This document shows positions 33,846 through 46,453 of a stretch of DNA of 64,000 nt, in pieces. The notes below the pieces were generated by a model. The model was not told where the DNA came from. It was given only the letters and a program-made list of their open reading frames with translations, and made no database searches. Each line of letters starts with the position of its first letter. Positions within the stretch are counted from its first letter, which is position 1. The stretch is from Sipunculus nudus. Taxonomy: Eukaryota > Annelida > Sipuncula > Golfingiida > Sipunculidae. Where the stretch lies: contig CM049319.1 in NCBI GenBank assembly GCA_026874595.1, positions 13,977,601-14,041,600 on the forward strand, written 5' to 3'. The position numbers and the translations under genes were made by a program.

Positions 33846-36316
33846 TCAGCAACATTTCGTGTCCTTTAACACTTTCATGTCACTGTTTGAAAGAGTTATA
33901 GTTCTTGTTGAAGTTTGAGAATCCGAATGTTTGACCGGCACGTGATCATCAGGGCTACCGTAAGAATCCAATAACTCCCTGACCAGATATCTGAAAAAAT
34001 AACAATTATTAATGATAAATATATAAATAAATATAAAAATACTTTAAATCAGATTCTTAACATGTATCGTAGACCATGGGATTGTATATGTGACATATGT
34101 TCATGTTAAGGCTTACATACTAATTATTAGTACATCTTTAACTATATATTCAATAGTTTATCTTTAAATATTGTTACATCTAATGTATACCCTGCCGGAT
34201 GTGAAAAATAAAGTTTCAATAATATTAAATAATATTATAACAAATACTATTTGGGCACAACTGACATACAATGTGGTGCAAAAAAAATTGCGCTCTAATT
34301 CTAGGTGCACATATTTTTGTATTATGTGTTTCTTAGAGCAAATCGAGAAAATTACATGCACGTGAACGTTTTCTTAACCTTACCTCATTGTCTCTTCCAC
34401 CATGACGTCATCTTTGACAGAAATGTCCGCCCAGCCACTGAACCCGTGCTCTCTACAGAACATCTCTATCTCCTCTCGCTGCACCTGACGTTTATCAATA
34501 TCAACCTGAAACAATAATGCAGAAATTACAATTCACAAATGCATCATTTACAAACAGCTTGGCTTAAAATGAGATCGATTTAGTAAATAGATTTCCCAGG
34601 AATAGCCCCTCCTTTCAATAAGTGACGCATGCGCGGAAGCCCGCCTAGTGGCTGCTAAATACAACGACTTCTCAATGAATATGGGTCTACGCATAAAAGT
34701 TAATAGTAACGCCCCTGTATAAAATGTATATTGGTTTAAATTAACCCACCTTATTCCCGAGTAATAAACATGGTATGGGTTGTCCGTCGGGGAGCTGACA
34801 GTTCATGTCCACCTCTTTTTTCCATTTTGCGGCATTCTCAAACGATCTCCTGTCTGTGAGGTCAAACATGACCACACACGCATGCGCATTGCGATAATAC
34901 ACACGTGTCACAGTGGACATTCTGGTTTGACCTAAAGAAAATATGAATACATGAAGATTTAAATTTTGAGGCAATATCACATTTTTTAAAATAAAACAAT
35001 ACACTAAAATACTGAGTTGTTAACAAGTTAAGATTCTCCGGAAGGGATTGTTCCCTTGCCCCATTCGATACTATTTACAGGCCTGCTAGGTTTGAGCTTG
35101 TTAAATGAATTAATGGTGATTAAATAAGAATACATTACAGCATAATCATTAACGTTAAGTACAGTATATGTTTTCATAAAATAAACTCACCTGGAATATC
35201 CCATATTTGAAGCTTAACGCTGATGGACTCGGTTACTTTGGCAACCTTGAGTGCAAAGTCAACTGTAAGAAAAAAGAAAACACTATAAAATACGACGGTC
35301 TAACGTCGTTTCGAATACTTATTCGATAACATGTTTCTGATATAAATTTAAATTGTTTCTTCAACAGTTTTCTGTTCTGTTGCCACTCTGAGGAGCGAAG
35401 TTTTCGATTAAAGAGCCAATTTAGTAAATATATTTCTTGAAATGATATAAAAAAATGGTACAAAATAAACAAACCATCTATGCTCTGTTCCCTAGCATAT
35501 ATATTTTATATATTTTATATGGTTTACAGTTTCAATCATACGTACATCTTAAGCAAACAAAATATTTTAATCATCAATATATGCATTATAGTTAATGGAT
35601 ATATACCTTTCACAGGTTTTCCTGGGAATGTATTAAATATGTTCATTGCTAAGTTCATATTCAAGATAGTTTAATAGTTACAATGCTCTGATATGTGAAT
35701 TTAAATGTACTCATTGGAAATCAAGAACACAGAAATACTTACCACCAAACGTGACTTTGTGTGTTTCAGGAAACCTGCCATTAACTTCCCTGGAAATAAA
35801 TGAAGATTTACCGACCGAAGGGTCGCCGACGATGATTACCTTTTGTAGAGTTTTAAGATCACTCGTTTGTCGCTGCCAGTACGCTGACTGTACAGACTTT
35901 GATGGAAATCTCTTCCTGTTTTGAGTATTTTGTTGCAGATTCGTAATTTCTGATGGAAACTCTAAAACATTCTCCTCTGCGACTTCAACACTGTCATTAA
36001 ATTGTTGATTGTGAAATGTGGTGTGGTTATTTTTTAGTAACTTATCGGACTTAAATTCTTTCACCGGCGATAAAATGTTTTTCGATTGCAAAATATTAGT
36101 TCTGTATTGAGATCGTTGTTTTTCTCCTGTTAAAGTATTATCGCCACACGCGTCGCATGTTCTCTCTAGGTCTGTAACATAAAGAAACTCTGGACATTGG
36201 ATGACCAAGTCCTGCGTTGTGTCATACTTTGTTGCTAAATACGCCAGAGGGCCGTGGTCAGTTTGTATATTACAATGCCATGTTGAACAAAGCAGTCTTG
36301 TCCTTAGACTCGCCAT
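33846..36316 (-). CDS. Divergent Rab32/38-like small GTPase with N-terminal extension, copy 2 (5 exons)
   Basis: Exons on the minus strand: 36316-35743, 35262-35191, 34931-34750, 34505-34384, 33990-33846. The total of 1095 bases encodes 364 residues plus TGA. Exons 2 to 5 have exactly the same lengths as in copy 1 (72, 182, 122, 145); exon 1 is four codons shorter. The P-loop GDPSVGKSS is at about 164-172, switch I reads TFGVDFALKV, switch II WDIPGQTRMS, the guanine motif NKVD, and the C-terminus TKCC, a CC double-prenylation motif unlike the CGC of copy 1. An upstream in-frame ATG at 36394 would add 26 residues, but copy 1 has a stop in that stretch, so the conserved ATG is preferred. The introns are shorter than in copy 1. 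A minus-strand AATAAA lies at 33500-33505. The N-terminal extension matches copy 1 in blocks, for example CSTWHCN, SQYRTNILQSK and FPSKSVQSAYWQ. Confidence 0.9.
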
Positions 36317-36527
36317 ATCTGCAGGTTTTTTTATTATCAAGTAAAACACTGATGAATGATTTTCAATTTTCTGGTCCTGTTCCCCTTTGAACAATCAGTT
36401 AATCCACGTTGACTCCTAATATCTTGATCATAACGTATCTCGGTTGAGACTGTGAATGACGAATAACACTTGCTAGTAACGTGGCGGTCAAGAGCACATA
36501 TGGGGCGTCATTGACATTGCGTGCCCT

Positions 36528-36560
36528 ATATATATATCTTAATGTTTCGTAACTTCCAAA
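36528..36560 (-). promoter_or_regulatory. Candidate core promoter of GTPase copy 2
   Basis: About 215 bases upstream of the copy 2 ATG, the minus strand reads GTTACGAAACATTAAGA and then a TATATATATA run and GGGC. The GTTACGAAACAT part is conserved at 26864-26875 upstream of copy 1, where it is followed by AATAAATATAA. Conservation in otherwise drifting upstream DNA, plus the TATA-like run, suggests a shared core promoter. No transcript data support it here. Confidence 0.4.
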
Positions 36561-38142
36561 TCAAGGTAAACATCGGCCCAGCACGCGTAAAGCGACCTTG
36601 GGTGTCCACCATGGGCCATCGGGGACACCTCCTGGGGAGAGTTTCATGGAATTGGTGTTACGTGTACTGTGTATTCCGATAAACGAGCACACTTGTACAA
36701 GATCACACATGACTTCACATACAGAGTGTTAAGAAAACAGGCTGAATTGCACTGTCGAGGCACCACAAATTCCTTTAAGTTAAAAACTTATTATATTAAA
36801 TGTTTTTTTTTTCCTTCTGGTAGAGGAGAATTAAATCGAATTCAGTATTATATTAAATTTTCAATATTATAAAACAATTATTAAATTATATATAATGATA
36901 GAAATAAAACAAAACATATATAAAATGTTAGAAGTAGACAATGATGTTTACAGTCAAAGTATTCACGAGCATCAGGCACGTTAACATACATATGCTTTCT
37001 CAATTAGTCAATGTACATAGATCGTATTTAGAAAATTTCTCTAAATATTCAACATTTATCAGACATGAAGAAGTGTTATGGCCATAAATTTGTCTACTTT
37101 CGCTGAAAGTAATAATAAAACGGCACTAATCAAATTGTTGGTCGGACTTTGCAAACTCAAACCATTTGACCATTGCAATGTATGTAATAAGAATAAAAAA
37201 ATAAGGGGATGGTAACCTAGCTAATATGAAATTTTTTGTCTGGTTTAAAATTTGCGATTGATAAAACTTGCACTCGAATATTTGAGACAATTAATTAATT
37301 AAAGTTCAATTTTAAGCAAAAAGTAAACAAGAAAATTGTTGTTAAACGGTGCTTAAAATAACGCATTGTTCAAAGTATATGTATTTTTATTATATTTAAG
37401 AATAATAAGAAAATAATTGTAAAATTCATCAATATTTATACAATTACCAAAAAAACACTCAGCAACTTAAAGTATTGAATAGCCCTGAATTGTTACTCAC
37501 AAAAAAGGTAATGTAAATGGTTGACACCTTTATAAAGACGAGCTGTGTGAGGCTTTTAAAATCCTTTCGATATTTTAGTAAATATATGTTTTTATTTGAA
37601 AATGCAGCATAATTAAGGTAGGCCTTAATTATTTTAGCTTACTGGTTTATTACCCTGTATAAATATGATGTAAATAATTATAAACTTAATGGATAAATAA
37701 ATAAATACACAAGCTTTCGGGTGGTGGGACTTCCTCATGTCTAGAAGTTGTTAATCATCCGTTGACATGATTTATGGCAGTGTTTGTAAGGTCTATCTTT
37801 ACTGAAGTGTCAGGCTAATTAAGCTTGCTTTGTTCTTAATCAGATCCTCTTTATTATAGTGACGAAATAATCGTATATTTATCAATCACAATCGGACAGA
37901 CATTTTTACTTATTGCTCATAATAAGCATTTGAGTCCAGTACATAATAGGTTTTATAAAATTAGGCAGAATATGAAGACGCCAGGTTATTACGATTTACT
38001 TTATTTTGAGCATGAACAAAACCAGACTAAAAAATAGGTCTCTTGGCAACCATGTTTGCTAAAAAGCTCGTTGTAGATCTAATAGTGTCATAGTGGGTAA
38101 ACAATAACTAATGTAAGGAAGCTGGCTCCCAACAAAAAACCT
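36561..38142. other. Intergenic between GTPase copy 2 and the MITE/LINE block
   Basis: The first 150 bases or so still resemble the upstream region of copy 1 (a stretch around GTG.ACTGT.TA at 36664 and 26992). The remainder is AT-rich with nothing recognised. Confidence 0.4.
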
Positions 38143-38604
38143 TTAAAGGGGCCCAAACTACCTATGTGACCTTTATAAATTAAAGGTAATCCCTTGGAAC
38201 TTTTATAAAAATTAGCAAGAAAATGTGGATATCACTGCAATAAATCAATGTGTTTATAATATGTTGTATATAATAATCAAAACAAATTCAACAAGGGCAT
38301 CTGGCAGCAAGACAGATAAGCCAGAGCTTTGCAAATGGCGCTATTCAACAAGTGACCTTTCTACATTAGCATATATTAAACCAACCACCTTAGGTCACAT
38401 GTGTCTCCCGTTTGTCATTATTTCTATGTTTACAAACATGTTGTTGAGAAGCAAGTACATGTGCAAAATCCTTCACAAAGGCCTCATAAAAATTTTTTAC
38501 AACCTTAATTACACTTAGATCTACATGTATATTATATACATAGAGGAAGCCAGAAATCGCATATATTTTTTTTTTTCAAACGGTAGTTGAATGAGCATCT
38601 TTAA
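38143..38604 (+). mobile_element. TTAA-flanked MITE, copy B
   Basis: This is the same family as copy A, in the same orientation, about 462 bases. The termini TTAA-AGGGGCCC and (inverted) TTAA-AGATGCTCATTCA are somewhat diverged. It lies just upstream of the endonuclease-bearing LINE. Confidence 0.7.
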
Positions 38605-38756
38605 ACGAGATATATCTGTGCCATAGTCGGCTGCCTTGTCCATTAGGATAACATTTCCCATGAAATGTTTGCAATAATTTCAGTGTAACTTATAAGAATT
38701 TCTTTCATCTGATAGTCATTGTAAGATTCAGTTTACTCCTATCAGGAGATATTCAT

Positions 38757-39901
38757 TTGAATCCAGGGCCAACAGGAGTGGGCGCATTTCGCCAGATTAG
38801 TATAGTGCATGTAAATGTGAGGAGTTTTTTGGCTAACAACAAACTCGAGGAACTGGAATTACTGGCAAAAAGTAGAAATATATCTATTATCTGTATATGT
38901 GAAACGTGGCTAGATCACACAATACCTGATTGTCTAATTGAATTACCAGATTATAACTTAACAAGAAGAGACAGAAACAGACATGGCGGTGGGGTAGTTA
39001 TGTATATAAAAATAATTTGCCATTTACTATTCGTAATGATTTGATGGCAGAAAACCAAGAACAAATTTGGATAGACCTACGTTTAAGCAAACAAAGTATA
39101 TTGGTTGGTACATATTATCGGCCACCGGGACAAAATGCAGAAAGTCGTAACCATTTTTTAATAGATTTTGAAAATACACTCGAGAAGGCGATCGAGGGCT
39201 GTCCTGAAGCTGTTATAATTGTCGGAGATTTCAATGATCCCTGTGTAGATTGGTCATCAGATCACAAAGATAGTGACTTTGGTAACGCCTTGAAACATAT
39301 AACATTGAGCCACGGGCTTTTTCAGCTTATAAAAGAACCTACCAGATGTAATGAATACAGTAAGTCTGTCCTTGTTATAATATTTGTAAATTGTTTATCT
39401 CTAGTTCGCAGCTCTGGCGTTTTACCGCCAATAGCTAACTGTGACCACTCTCCCGTCTTTTGTGACCTATCACTGACACACTGCTATCCCCGAACTTATA
39501 AAAGAACCATCAGGGATTTTCGTAACGGGGATTTCATCGGCCTTACAGATGCACTCAGTGCTGCACTGTGGCATGTTCCATTCGAACAGTTTGATGATAT
39601 CGATGTCATCGTTGAGTTCTGGCAAAATCTTTTTCTGACAGTTACTGCTGATTTTATACCAGCAAAAACGGTAACAATTCGTCCAAAAGATAAACCGTGG
39701 TTCGACCCCGCAGTGCGTAGACAAATACGTAAACGAAATCGATTGTGGAATCGGTACAGGAAAACTAAATTATCTAAACATTTTGAAGTATATAAAGGAG
39801 TTCGTAATGACACTGTTCGTTTGAAACAAAATTATTATGATAATCTGAACATTCGACTTCGTAGATGCAAACCACGTGAATGGTGGCATATGGTTAAATA
39901 A
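38757..39901 (+). pseudogene. LINE endonuclease region, one frameshift and a stop
   Basis: The first frame (38757-39044) carries motifs VNVRSF and CETWL. The second (39017-39901) carries YYRPPG, VGDFND and CDHSPVF and then a linker to RT rich in basic residues (RRQIRKRNRLWNRYRKTK). The frames overlap by about 28 bases, so one small indel separates them. TAA at 39899-39901 interrupts the linker after the motif WWHMVK. Confidence 0.75.
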
Positions 39902-40004
39902 AAAATACGAGGAAACAACCATTCTGGTATATCCGTCTTGACAAAAGATGATAACGTGATTACTGACACGTTTATGATGGCAGATTAAGACAATTTTAAG
40001 ACAG

Positions 40005-41870
40005 TTGAATACAAATAAAGCTACTGGACCAGATCGCATTGGGAATTTAATATTAAAATACACCACAAAAGGTACATGTAATTCATTATGTAAGTTGTTT
40101 AATCGCTCGCTATCCAGTGAGAAATTCCCTGCTCTGTGGAAACGGGCTCATATCGTTTCCATTCATAAAAAAAGGAGATCGCCAGGTCATCAACAACTAT
40201 AGGCCTGTCTCACTTCTGTCAAACATATCCAAAGTGTTTGAGAGGATTATGCACAACAAGTTTTATAATTATTTCATATCAAACAACATTCTGACAACAA
40301 AAAATTCTGGATTCAAAAAAGGTGATTCAACAATAAATCAGCTGGTGTGGGTCACCTGACAAAATATACAGAGGGCTAGATGAAGGCAAGCACGTCAGAA
40401 TGTTTTTTCTCGATGCCAGCAGCGCCTTTGACCGTGTCTGGCATAAGGGATTGATTTATAAACTTAAATGTTATGGTATTGGCGCTTCTATTGCAAACTG
40501 GATTGGAAGTTATTTGAGCGGGCGCTGCCAAAGAGTTGTACTTAAAAGTGCGCAGTTAACGTGGGCAAAAACAAATGCAGGGGTTCCTCAAGGTTCAATT
40601 TTAGGCCCTTTATTTTTCCTTGTATATTTTAATGATATCACGGATGGCATCAAATCAGATATACACTTGTTTGCAGATGATACATGCCTAATTAATATTA
40701 GAAAAGACCCAGAGTCATCGGCCCGAATATTGAATGATGACCTGGAAACATTGGCCGACTGGGCTCAAAAGTGGCACGTTACTTTTAATCCGACTAAACC
40801 TGTCGCCATGTCATTCTCTTTTAAATCTAACAGTATTGATCCACGTAGGCTATTATTAAAGTCAAATCCGATTGAGAATGTAAACGAGCATTCATACCTT
40901 GGTATTACATTAACATTAAATATGAACTGGTCAAGTCACATACAGAAAATACATAAATAGGCTGCTACTCGGCTTGGTTTACTGTCACATCTTAAATACA
41001 TGTTGAACCGGGACACCCTTGAGCGTTTGTATATATCATTTATACGGCCAGTTCTAGAGTATGGGAATGTAATTTTTCATAATTGCACCGTGACTGACTC
41101 TTTATCCCTGGAATCTATTCAAAATAAAGCTGCACGGATATGTACCGGTGCTATTCAGGCCACCAATTCAAACGAGTTACTGAAAGAAATAGGCTGGGAA
41201 ACGTTGGCTGAAAGAAGGTTGAGAGCAAAATTAATATTTTTCTACAAAGTTAAAAATAGGCTGTGTCCAAGTTATTTGTGTCTCGATCGGTTTGTTAACG
41301 TTTCCGATAGATCATTCGATGGACTTAGAGATCATTCAGATTTCAGAGTTCCTAAAACTAGGACTGAGAGATATAAGACTTCTTTTTTCCCATCAACCAC
41401 CCAGGCATGGAATAAGCTACCATATTCAGTGCGTCAGTCAGGTTCCTTAACAATTTTCAAATCATGTTTATATAAACACAGGATAAAGAAACCATCTTAT
41501 TTTTATACTGGTCAAAGACAAATTAACATATTACACTGCAGACTACGTTTAAAATCAAGTACATTTAAAGGGGACCTCTTCTCACATGGTTTTAATAAAC
41601 GACCCAAAATGTTCCTGTGGTCATGCATATGAGGATGCATTTCATTTCTTTTTTAAATGTCCCCTTTACTTTAACCCAAGAAACGATTTGTTTGAAAAAT
41701 TGAGGCTCCTAAATGTATTTCCTGTCGACAGGATTAATACACTTCGTGGCAAAAAGAAACAATATGCTTTGAATGTTATATTAATGGGAGAACCGAATGT
41801 TAATGTTGAGACTAAATTCATCATATTTTCAGCTGTGCATGCATTTATCCACTCATCCAAAAGGTTTTAA
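40005..41870 (+). pseudogene. LINE reverse transcriptase and C-terminal region, several breaks
   Basis: Segments in three frames: 40005-40202 (NKATGPDRIG), 40117-40359 (NYRPVSLLSN), 40400-41632 with a TAG at 40958-40960 (SSAFDRVWH, GVPQGSILGP, FADDT, RPVLEYGNVIFHNC) and 41586-41870 (Cys-His patch). Catalytic FADDT is intact. At least four small indels or stops lie between the segments, so no functional product is expected. Confidence 0.75.
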
Positions 41871-42170
41871 CATGCTTTATAGAATATTTATATTTGCATG
41901 GATATTGTACTGATGTACTCAACCCTTTCCTTTTATTCATATATCCAAAACAGCAGCTTGCTAGTTGCTTGATTCACCAAGACATTCAGTGTGTATAAGT
42001 ATGTCCTGTATGTGATGTATATAAGTATGTGCGTCATGTGTTTATTTTTGTTTTATTATTGTATTGTATATTTTGATTTACTGCACAATATATCATTGAT
42101 TATTGAAAAGTACGTTCATTAGCACTTTTGTGCTACTTGTACAATTCAATAGAAATAAATATGTTTAAAC

Positions 42171-42815
42171 CGAAGGTATTTTCGAAACGCACAGGTTGAA
42201 TCGTATATTGATCATGGTAATGCTTGAACAGGTCGGTGGTAACTTTATGTAACCATCCACCATGCTCGTTAACTGAATGTCATAGATGTAGAAATCTAAA
42301 AATAGACCAACGAAAATGTATAGATCCAGCACTGTTATGATCCCAGGACTATCCTATATATTAGAAATCGAAAACTGATCTTGGCGTGCATCCGATTTGC
42401 AGAAATTATAACAAATATTGAAAAGAATTTGGACTTAATTTTCAAGTTTTTGATCATTTTTTTTCTTTCAGTAAATGAAAGATGTAGTATCTTAACGGTC
42501 CCTGAACTGGCAAAAGCGTGATCAGTGCATAAAAGACGGTCCATGATCAGCAAAAAAGCTCCTCAAATGCAGACGTATAATGCAAGTATAAGCAGTCAAG
42601 ATAGACACGAGAAAACCTACATAATATACATAGCTATAGCGACAATACACCCATAGACGTGCCAAAGTACAGGTTAACTCAAGGCATTTCGTTGGAACTG
42701 TGACGGTTCTGTCGAACTGGACGCGATCGCTGACCTTAATCTCTGTGACCTCAGACACTCACCCCTTGTGCTCTGGTATACCGAGGCCCTCAAGCATATT
42801 GTATAAGAAAAGCAA

Positions 42816-42860
<45 letters not shown>

Positions 42861-44198
42861 CGCACGTCATCGAGTGCACTGCTATTTCGGAGGAAAGAAA
42901 AAAAATGATTTGAACAGGATACATATATTAACTTTTTTTATATTGCTTCGGCGGAGGCTACCGCTTAATCAACTAAATCTGCATCTACAGAATTTCATTT
43001 TATTTGGGGACTGTGAGATAGGCCTATTACCAAGAGAAATATCACCGCTCCACGGCACAGTTTCCAACTCGAGATAGAGATGTCCACCAGTTAAACTTAA
43101 TTGTATAACCATTGGCGCGCTCTCTTGCATAATGATGTTATGACTAGTTTTCTACTGATTAATGTCTACATTGCCGTATCAGTTGAAATTCTCTCATTTC
43201 AGGTGCACTTGTTCCTTGTAAGTACAATGAAAAAAAAATCCGTCAACAACATAGGACATTTAATAATTAAATCTAGGATGTATGAGGATGATATTGACAG
43301 TATAAAAAAACTGGGGCAGATCCGGGACTTTTGAAAAAAGGGGTTAAACTTGGTGACTGAGAAAACTTTAGAAAGGTCCTCGGGTATCACATCGGCGCGA
43401 TTCCGGCCCTTTGACTTTAGAGAGTATACGACCAGCATAATGGCTGACCAGCCAAATTATTATTGCCAACTTGATCAGGATGTGACGGCTAGTCCAAAAT
43501 GGGGTAAAAAAATTATTAATGTATATTTATTCGTACGTTTGAAAATTAAATTGGAGACCATTGAACAATGATAAAGCATATTTGGATTAAAATTTGCAAT
43601 GAGAAACAAAATCATGCAGTACTTCTCACAATAAACACATCGGTGGGTGATCTTTCTTCCTTTCATAAGCCTTACGCAAAGCGAAGCTCTACTTAAATTA
43701 TAATAGGCTTCCTTTTAAGAATATTAGTGTAAGCATACACTGCACGGGAGGACCTTGCCCTGGTGTGGTCCCGTGTATGGACACAGTGCATACGTAACGT
43801 AAATTCTGTGAAACCATTTTCATAAATAGATTCTTGAACTGGCCTGATAAGGTCACTGGTAACGAGCTTGATCATGTTAAAATTTGTTTATATTAATAAA
43901 AGAAAAATATTGAAATCTGATGAACGTTCTCGCCAGTACTGTGAAACAGGTAACAGCATAAAATATGAAGCATATTTGCAATGCCATGGCGGAACTTAAA
44001 GAGTGGTCACATATAGACAACACACTCATAATAAATGTCAGGTGTGACCTTCATCCTGTATGATATGTTAACGGGAACCAGTGATGACGTAACAAATCTG
44101 CTGGCTTATAGCCAGGTCCCCTTCACATATCAACAGGTCAGACACGGAGGACACTACATATACAAGCGATTGCTAGACCGGTAGTGAAATTTGGTCTC
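42171..44198. other. Intergenic, no gene recognised
   Basis: Short overlapping frames on both strands around 42335-43570 show no motif or splice structure. One AT run at 42819. Confidence 0.45.
42819..42857 (+). repeat. AT dinucleotide microsatellite
   Basis: An uninterrupted TA run of about 39 bases. Confidence 0.95.
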
Positions 44199-45505
44199 CA
44201 GTGGCGGATCCATGGGGGCCGCGATCCCCCCCCCCCCCCTATTTTGCACCAAGCAGGGCACTTAAAAAGTACAGGCACGTTTATTACAAGCTCATATGAA
44301 ACATATCTCCCTGGAGCTGTCACTAGATTTTGATATCTTATATCCCTGTGGGATATGTTGTATTCTACAGGCTGGGAGGCTGGAGCTCGTCTCCTGGAAC
44401 CTGTGTTATCAGGCCTTCTGTGCCTGGGGTGATTTTGCTGGCCAAGCAGATGAAAAAGTAATGACGTAACTGCCAATGGCTACAGACGGGGCTGCAGAGG
44501 TGTTTGCAGTGGCCAATTTTCACATTTCCACCTATCAAGTTGTCCTATGAAAGAAATATAATTTCAAATTAAAACTGAAAATGATCTCAAACATACATAC
44601 AAATTGTTACCTAAAGTAAGTAAACTATATATACAAGCATGGAGGGAGTGGGTAGTCCTTGTCTTTACTACCTTCATTCTTAACAACTTTGAATCAAAGG
44701 CTCTGTTTTCACAATGTTATTATCATGAGAATGTTATAGAATCAGAGTGTCCCTAGTCAGACCAAGGCCTGCAAGGCTGCCAGGCTAAGAACCTGGGTCC
44801 TGAAATCATGAAGTGTTAATTTGTTCAGACCAGGAAGGCCCCTCTTTGCCTTTCATTCAGTCAGGTCAGTCGCAGTCCAATTTACTGTATGGAATTCAAA
44901 GGACGTGTTCACAGTGTGTGTTATATATGTTGGCAGCCATGCAGCAAAAATATTTCTGATTTCTATGCCAAATCTTCCACTTGTGACCAAATAAGACAAG
45001 TAAGATCAAAGTTTTAGCTCTAGTTAAATGAGCTGAGATTTAATACCGTTAAAAACCCTGATCTTATTTAGGCACTCAAAGTAGAATATTGCTGAAATTT
45101 TGATTTTGGTATAAAAATAAAAAAAAATTTTACACAGTTGTGTCTGTATTTACTTTTCCAAATGACCAAATGATAATATGTGGCCGTATATGCAGGTTTA
45201 ATGTTTAATTTAGTAGTGTCTGGTCATTTACTATTAAAACACCTGATTTAATTTAGGCACTCAAATTAGAATATGGCTGAAATTTTGGTCTTGGTATAAA
45301 CATAAAAAAATGTTTCACACAGTTCTAGCTGTATTTAATTTCCAAATGATCAGAAGATAATATGTAGCTGTACGTGTAGGTTTAATGTTACAAAAGAATG
45401 GGCCTATATGTTGGGTCTTGATCGTGCAGCGCGTGGGTTCCTTGATTTTGAATAATAAATATTATTATTGCTAAGGCATGCCCCTAATTATTATATCTAT
45501 TATTT

Positions 45506-45537
<32 letters not shown>

Positions 45538-46453
45538 TTATTGCAAATACCGCACCCCCCCCCCCACACACACACACGATTAGGATAATTTAGACTAATT
45601 TTAGACTCGGTCACTTTAGATTGTACTATGTACAGCTAGGGCAAAACTATTTAAGGCACATTTTTTTTTCATTTGTAACATGCCATCAGATTTTAAACGT
45701 TCTCCAGAGAAACGGAAACTATGCCAATGTTACCTAATTTGTTTTAAAATATATATAATTATTTATATATATATATATATATATATATTTTTTATATATA
45801 TATATAATTTGTTATATAAAAAATATTTTTAATGTTTGATGAGTAGGGAAGATATATACGCACTTAATAGTGTCAGGAGTCTTCAGGAGCCAATTTAATA
45901 AAAAAGAAGAACTGTTAATTTTAAACTTTATAAGGTTTAAATAAAGGCACAACGACTCGAGGACATTTCATTGTAGAATTAATTGTAGGTTCTAACAGCT
46001 GTATTTTAAGTTTTCAGTAGTAAATTGTTATTAAAATATATGAAGAAGCCATGAAAGCAGGTCCTTGAATTCTTTTTTTCAATTTTTATTTTCTCCTATT
46101 TTTTTTTTTTTTCTAAAACGAAATGGAATTCCTGAAAATATTAAATGAAGTGAATACAAGAAATATATACTTAAAATTAGGTCAACATGATAAGGGCAGA
46201 ATATGGCCAAGTCTCAACAGTTATAAGGCCATTAATTCAATTTTCAGAAGCAGCAATAGAATTATGATGTCATTTATAGCTTTAAAGATATGACACAATA
46301 ATGATGTATTGTAGTGTTTTATTTGCAACGCCCCCTTTTGGTAATATACCAGATATGAAAAACTGATTTTGAAAAAAATAGTGTTAAACAAAGAATACCC
46401 CACATCCTTCCTACATCCATGATAGCCCCTAAAATTTTCTGGATCCACCCCTG
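44199..46453. mobile_element. Possible hAT-like element, ends CAGTGGCGGATCCA and inverted CAGGGGTGGATCCA
   Basis: The termini face each other 2.25 kb apart and match except for two positions. Flanking octamers TTGGTCTC and GTCTCTGT share GTCTC but not in register, so a target duplication is not demonstrated. The interior has no transposase frame; it includes the 185-bp tandem duplication and an ATT run. Confidence 0.4.
45050..45420 (+). repeat. Tandem duplication, period about 185
   Basis: Units near 45055-45239 and 45240-45420 share CCTGAT, TTTAGGCACTCAAA, AGAATAT.GCTGAAATTTTG, TTGGTATAAA, CACAGTT, CCAAATGA, GATAATATGT and AGGTTTAATGTT. There is no coding content. Confidence 0.8.

Larger units (their letters stand above)
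38740..42170 (+). mobile_element. CR1/Jockey-like LINE with endonuclease and reverse transcriptase, degenerate
   Basis: The pol region starts near 38745 with GDIHLNPGP, a common N-terminal signature. Next is an AP-type endonuclease (VNVRSF, CETWL, YYRPPG, IIVGDFND, CDHSPVF), then a reverse transcriptase (NKATGPD, NYRPVSLLSN, FLDASSAFDRVWH, GVPQGSILGP, FADDT), and at the end a Cys-His patch (CSCGHAYEDAFHFFFKC). The 3' part after 41880 is AT-rich non-coding. There is no poly(A) tail that I can identify, so the 3' boundary is approximate. Exact clade is uncertain. Confidence 0.85.

Noticed and set aside
35711-36394. The longer copy 2 protein starting at 36394
   Set aside because: The extra 26 codons are not open in copy 1, which has a TAA there; the ATG at 36316 is conserved in both.
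39470-40066. Minus-strand frames of 84-105 codons
   Set aside because: They are antisense to the LINE endonuclease and RT frames.
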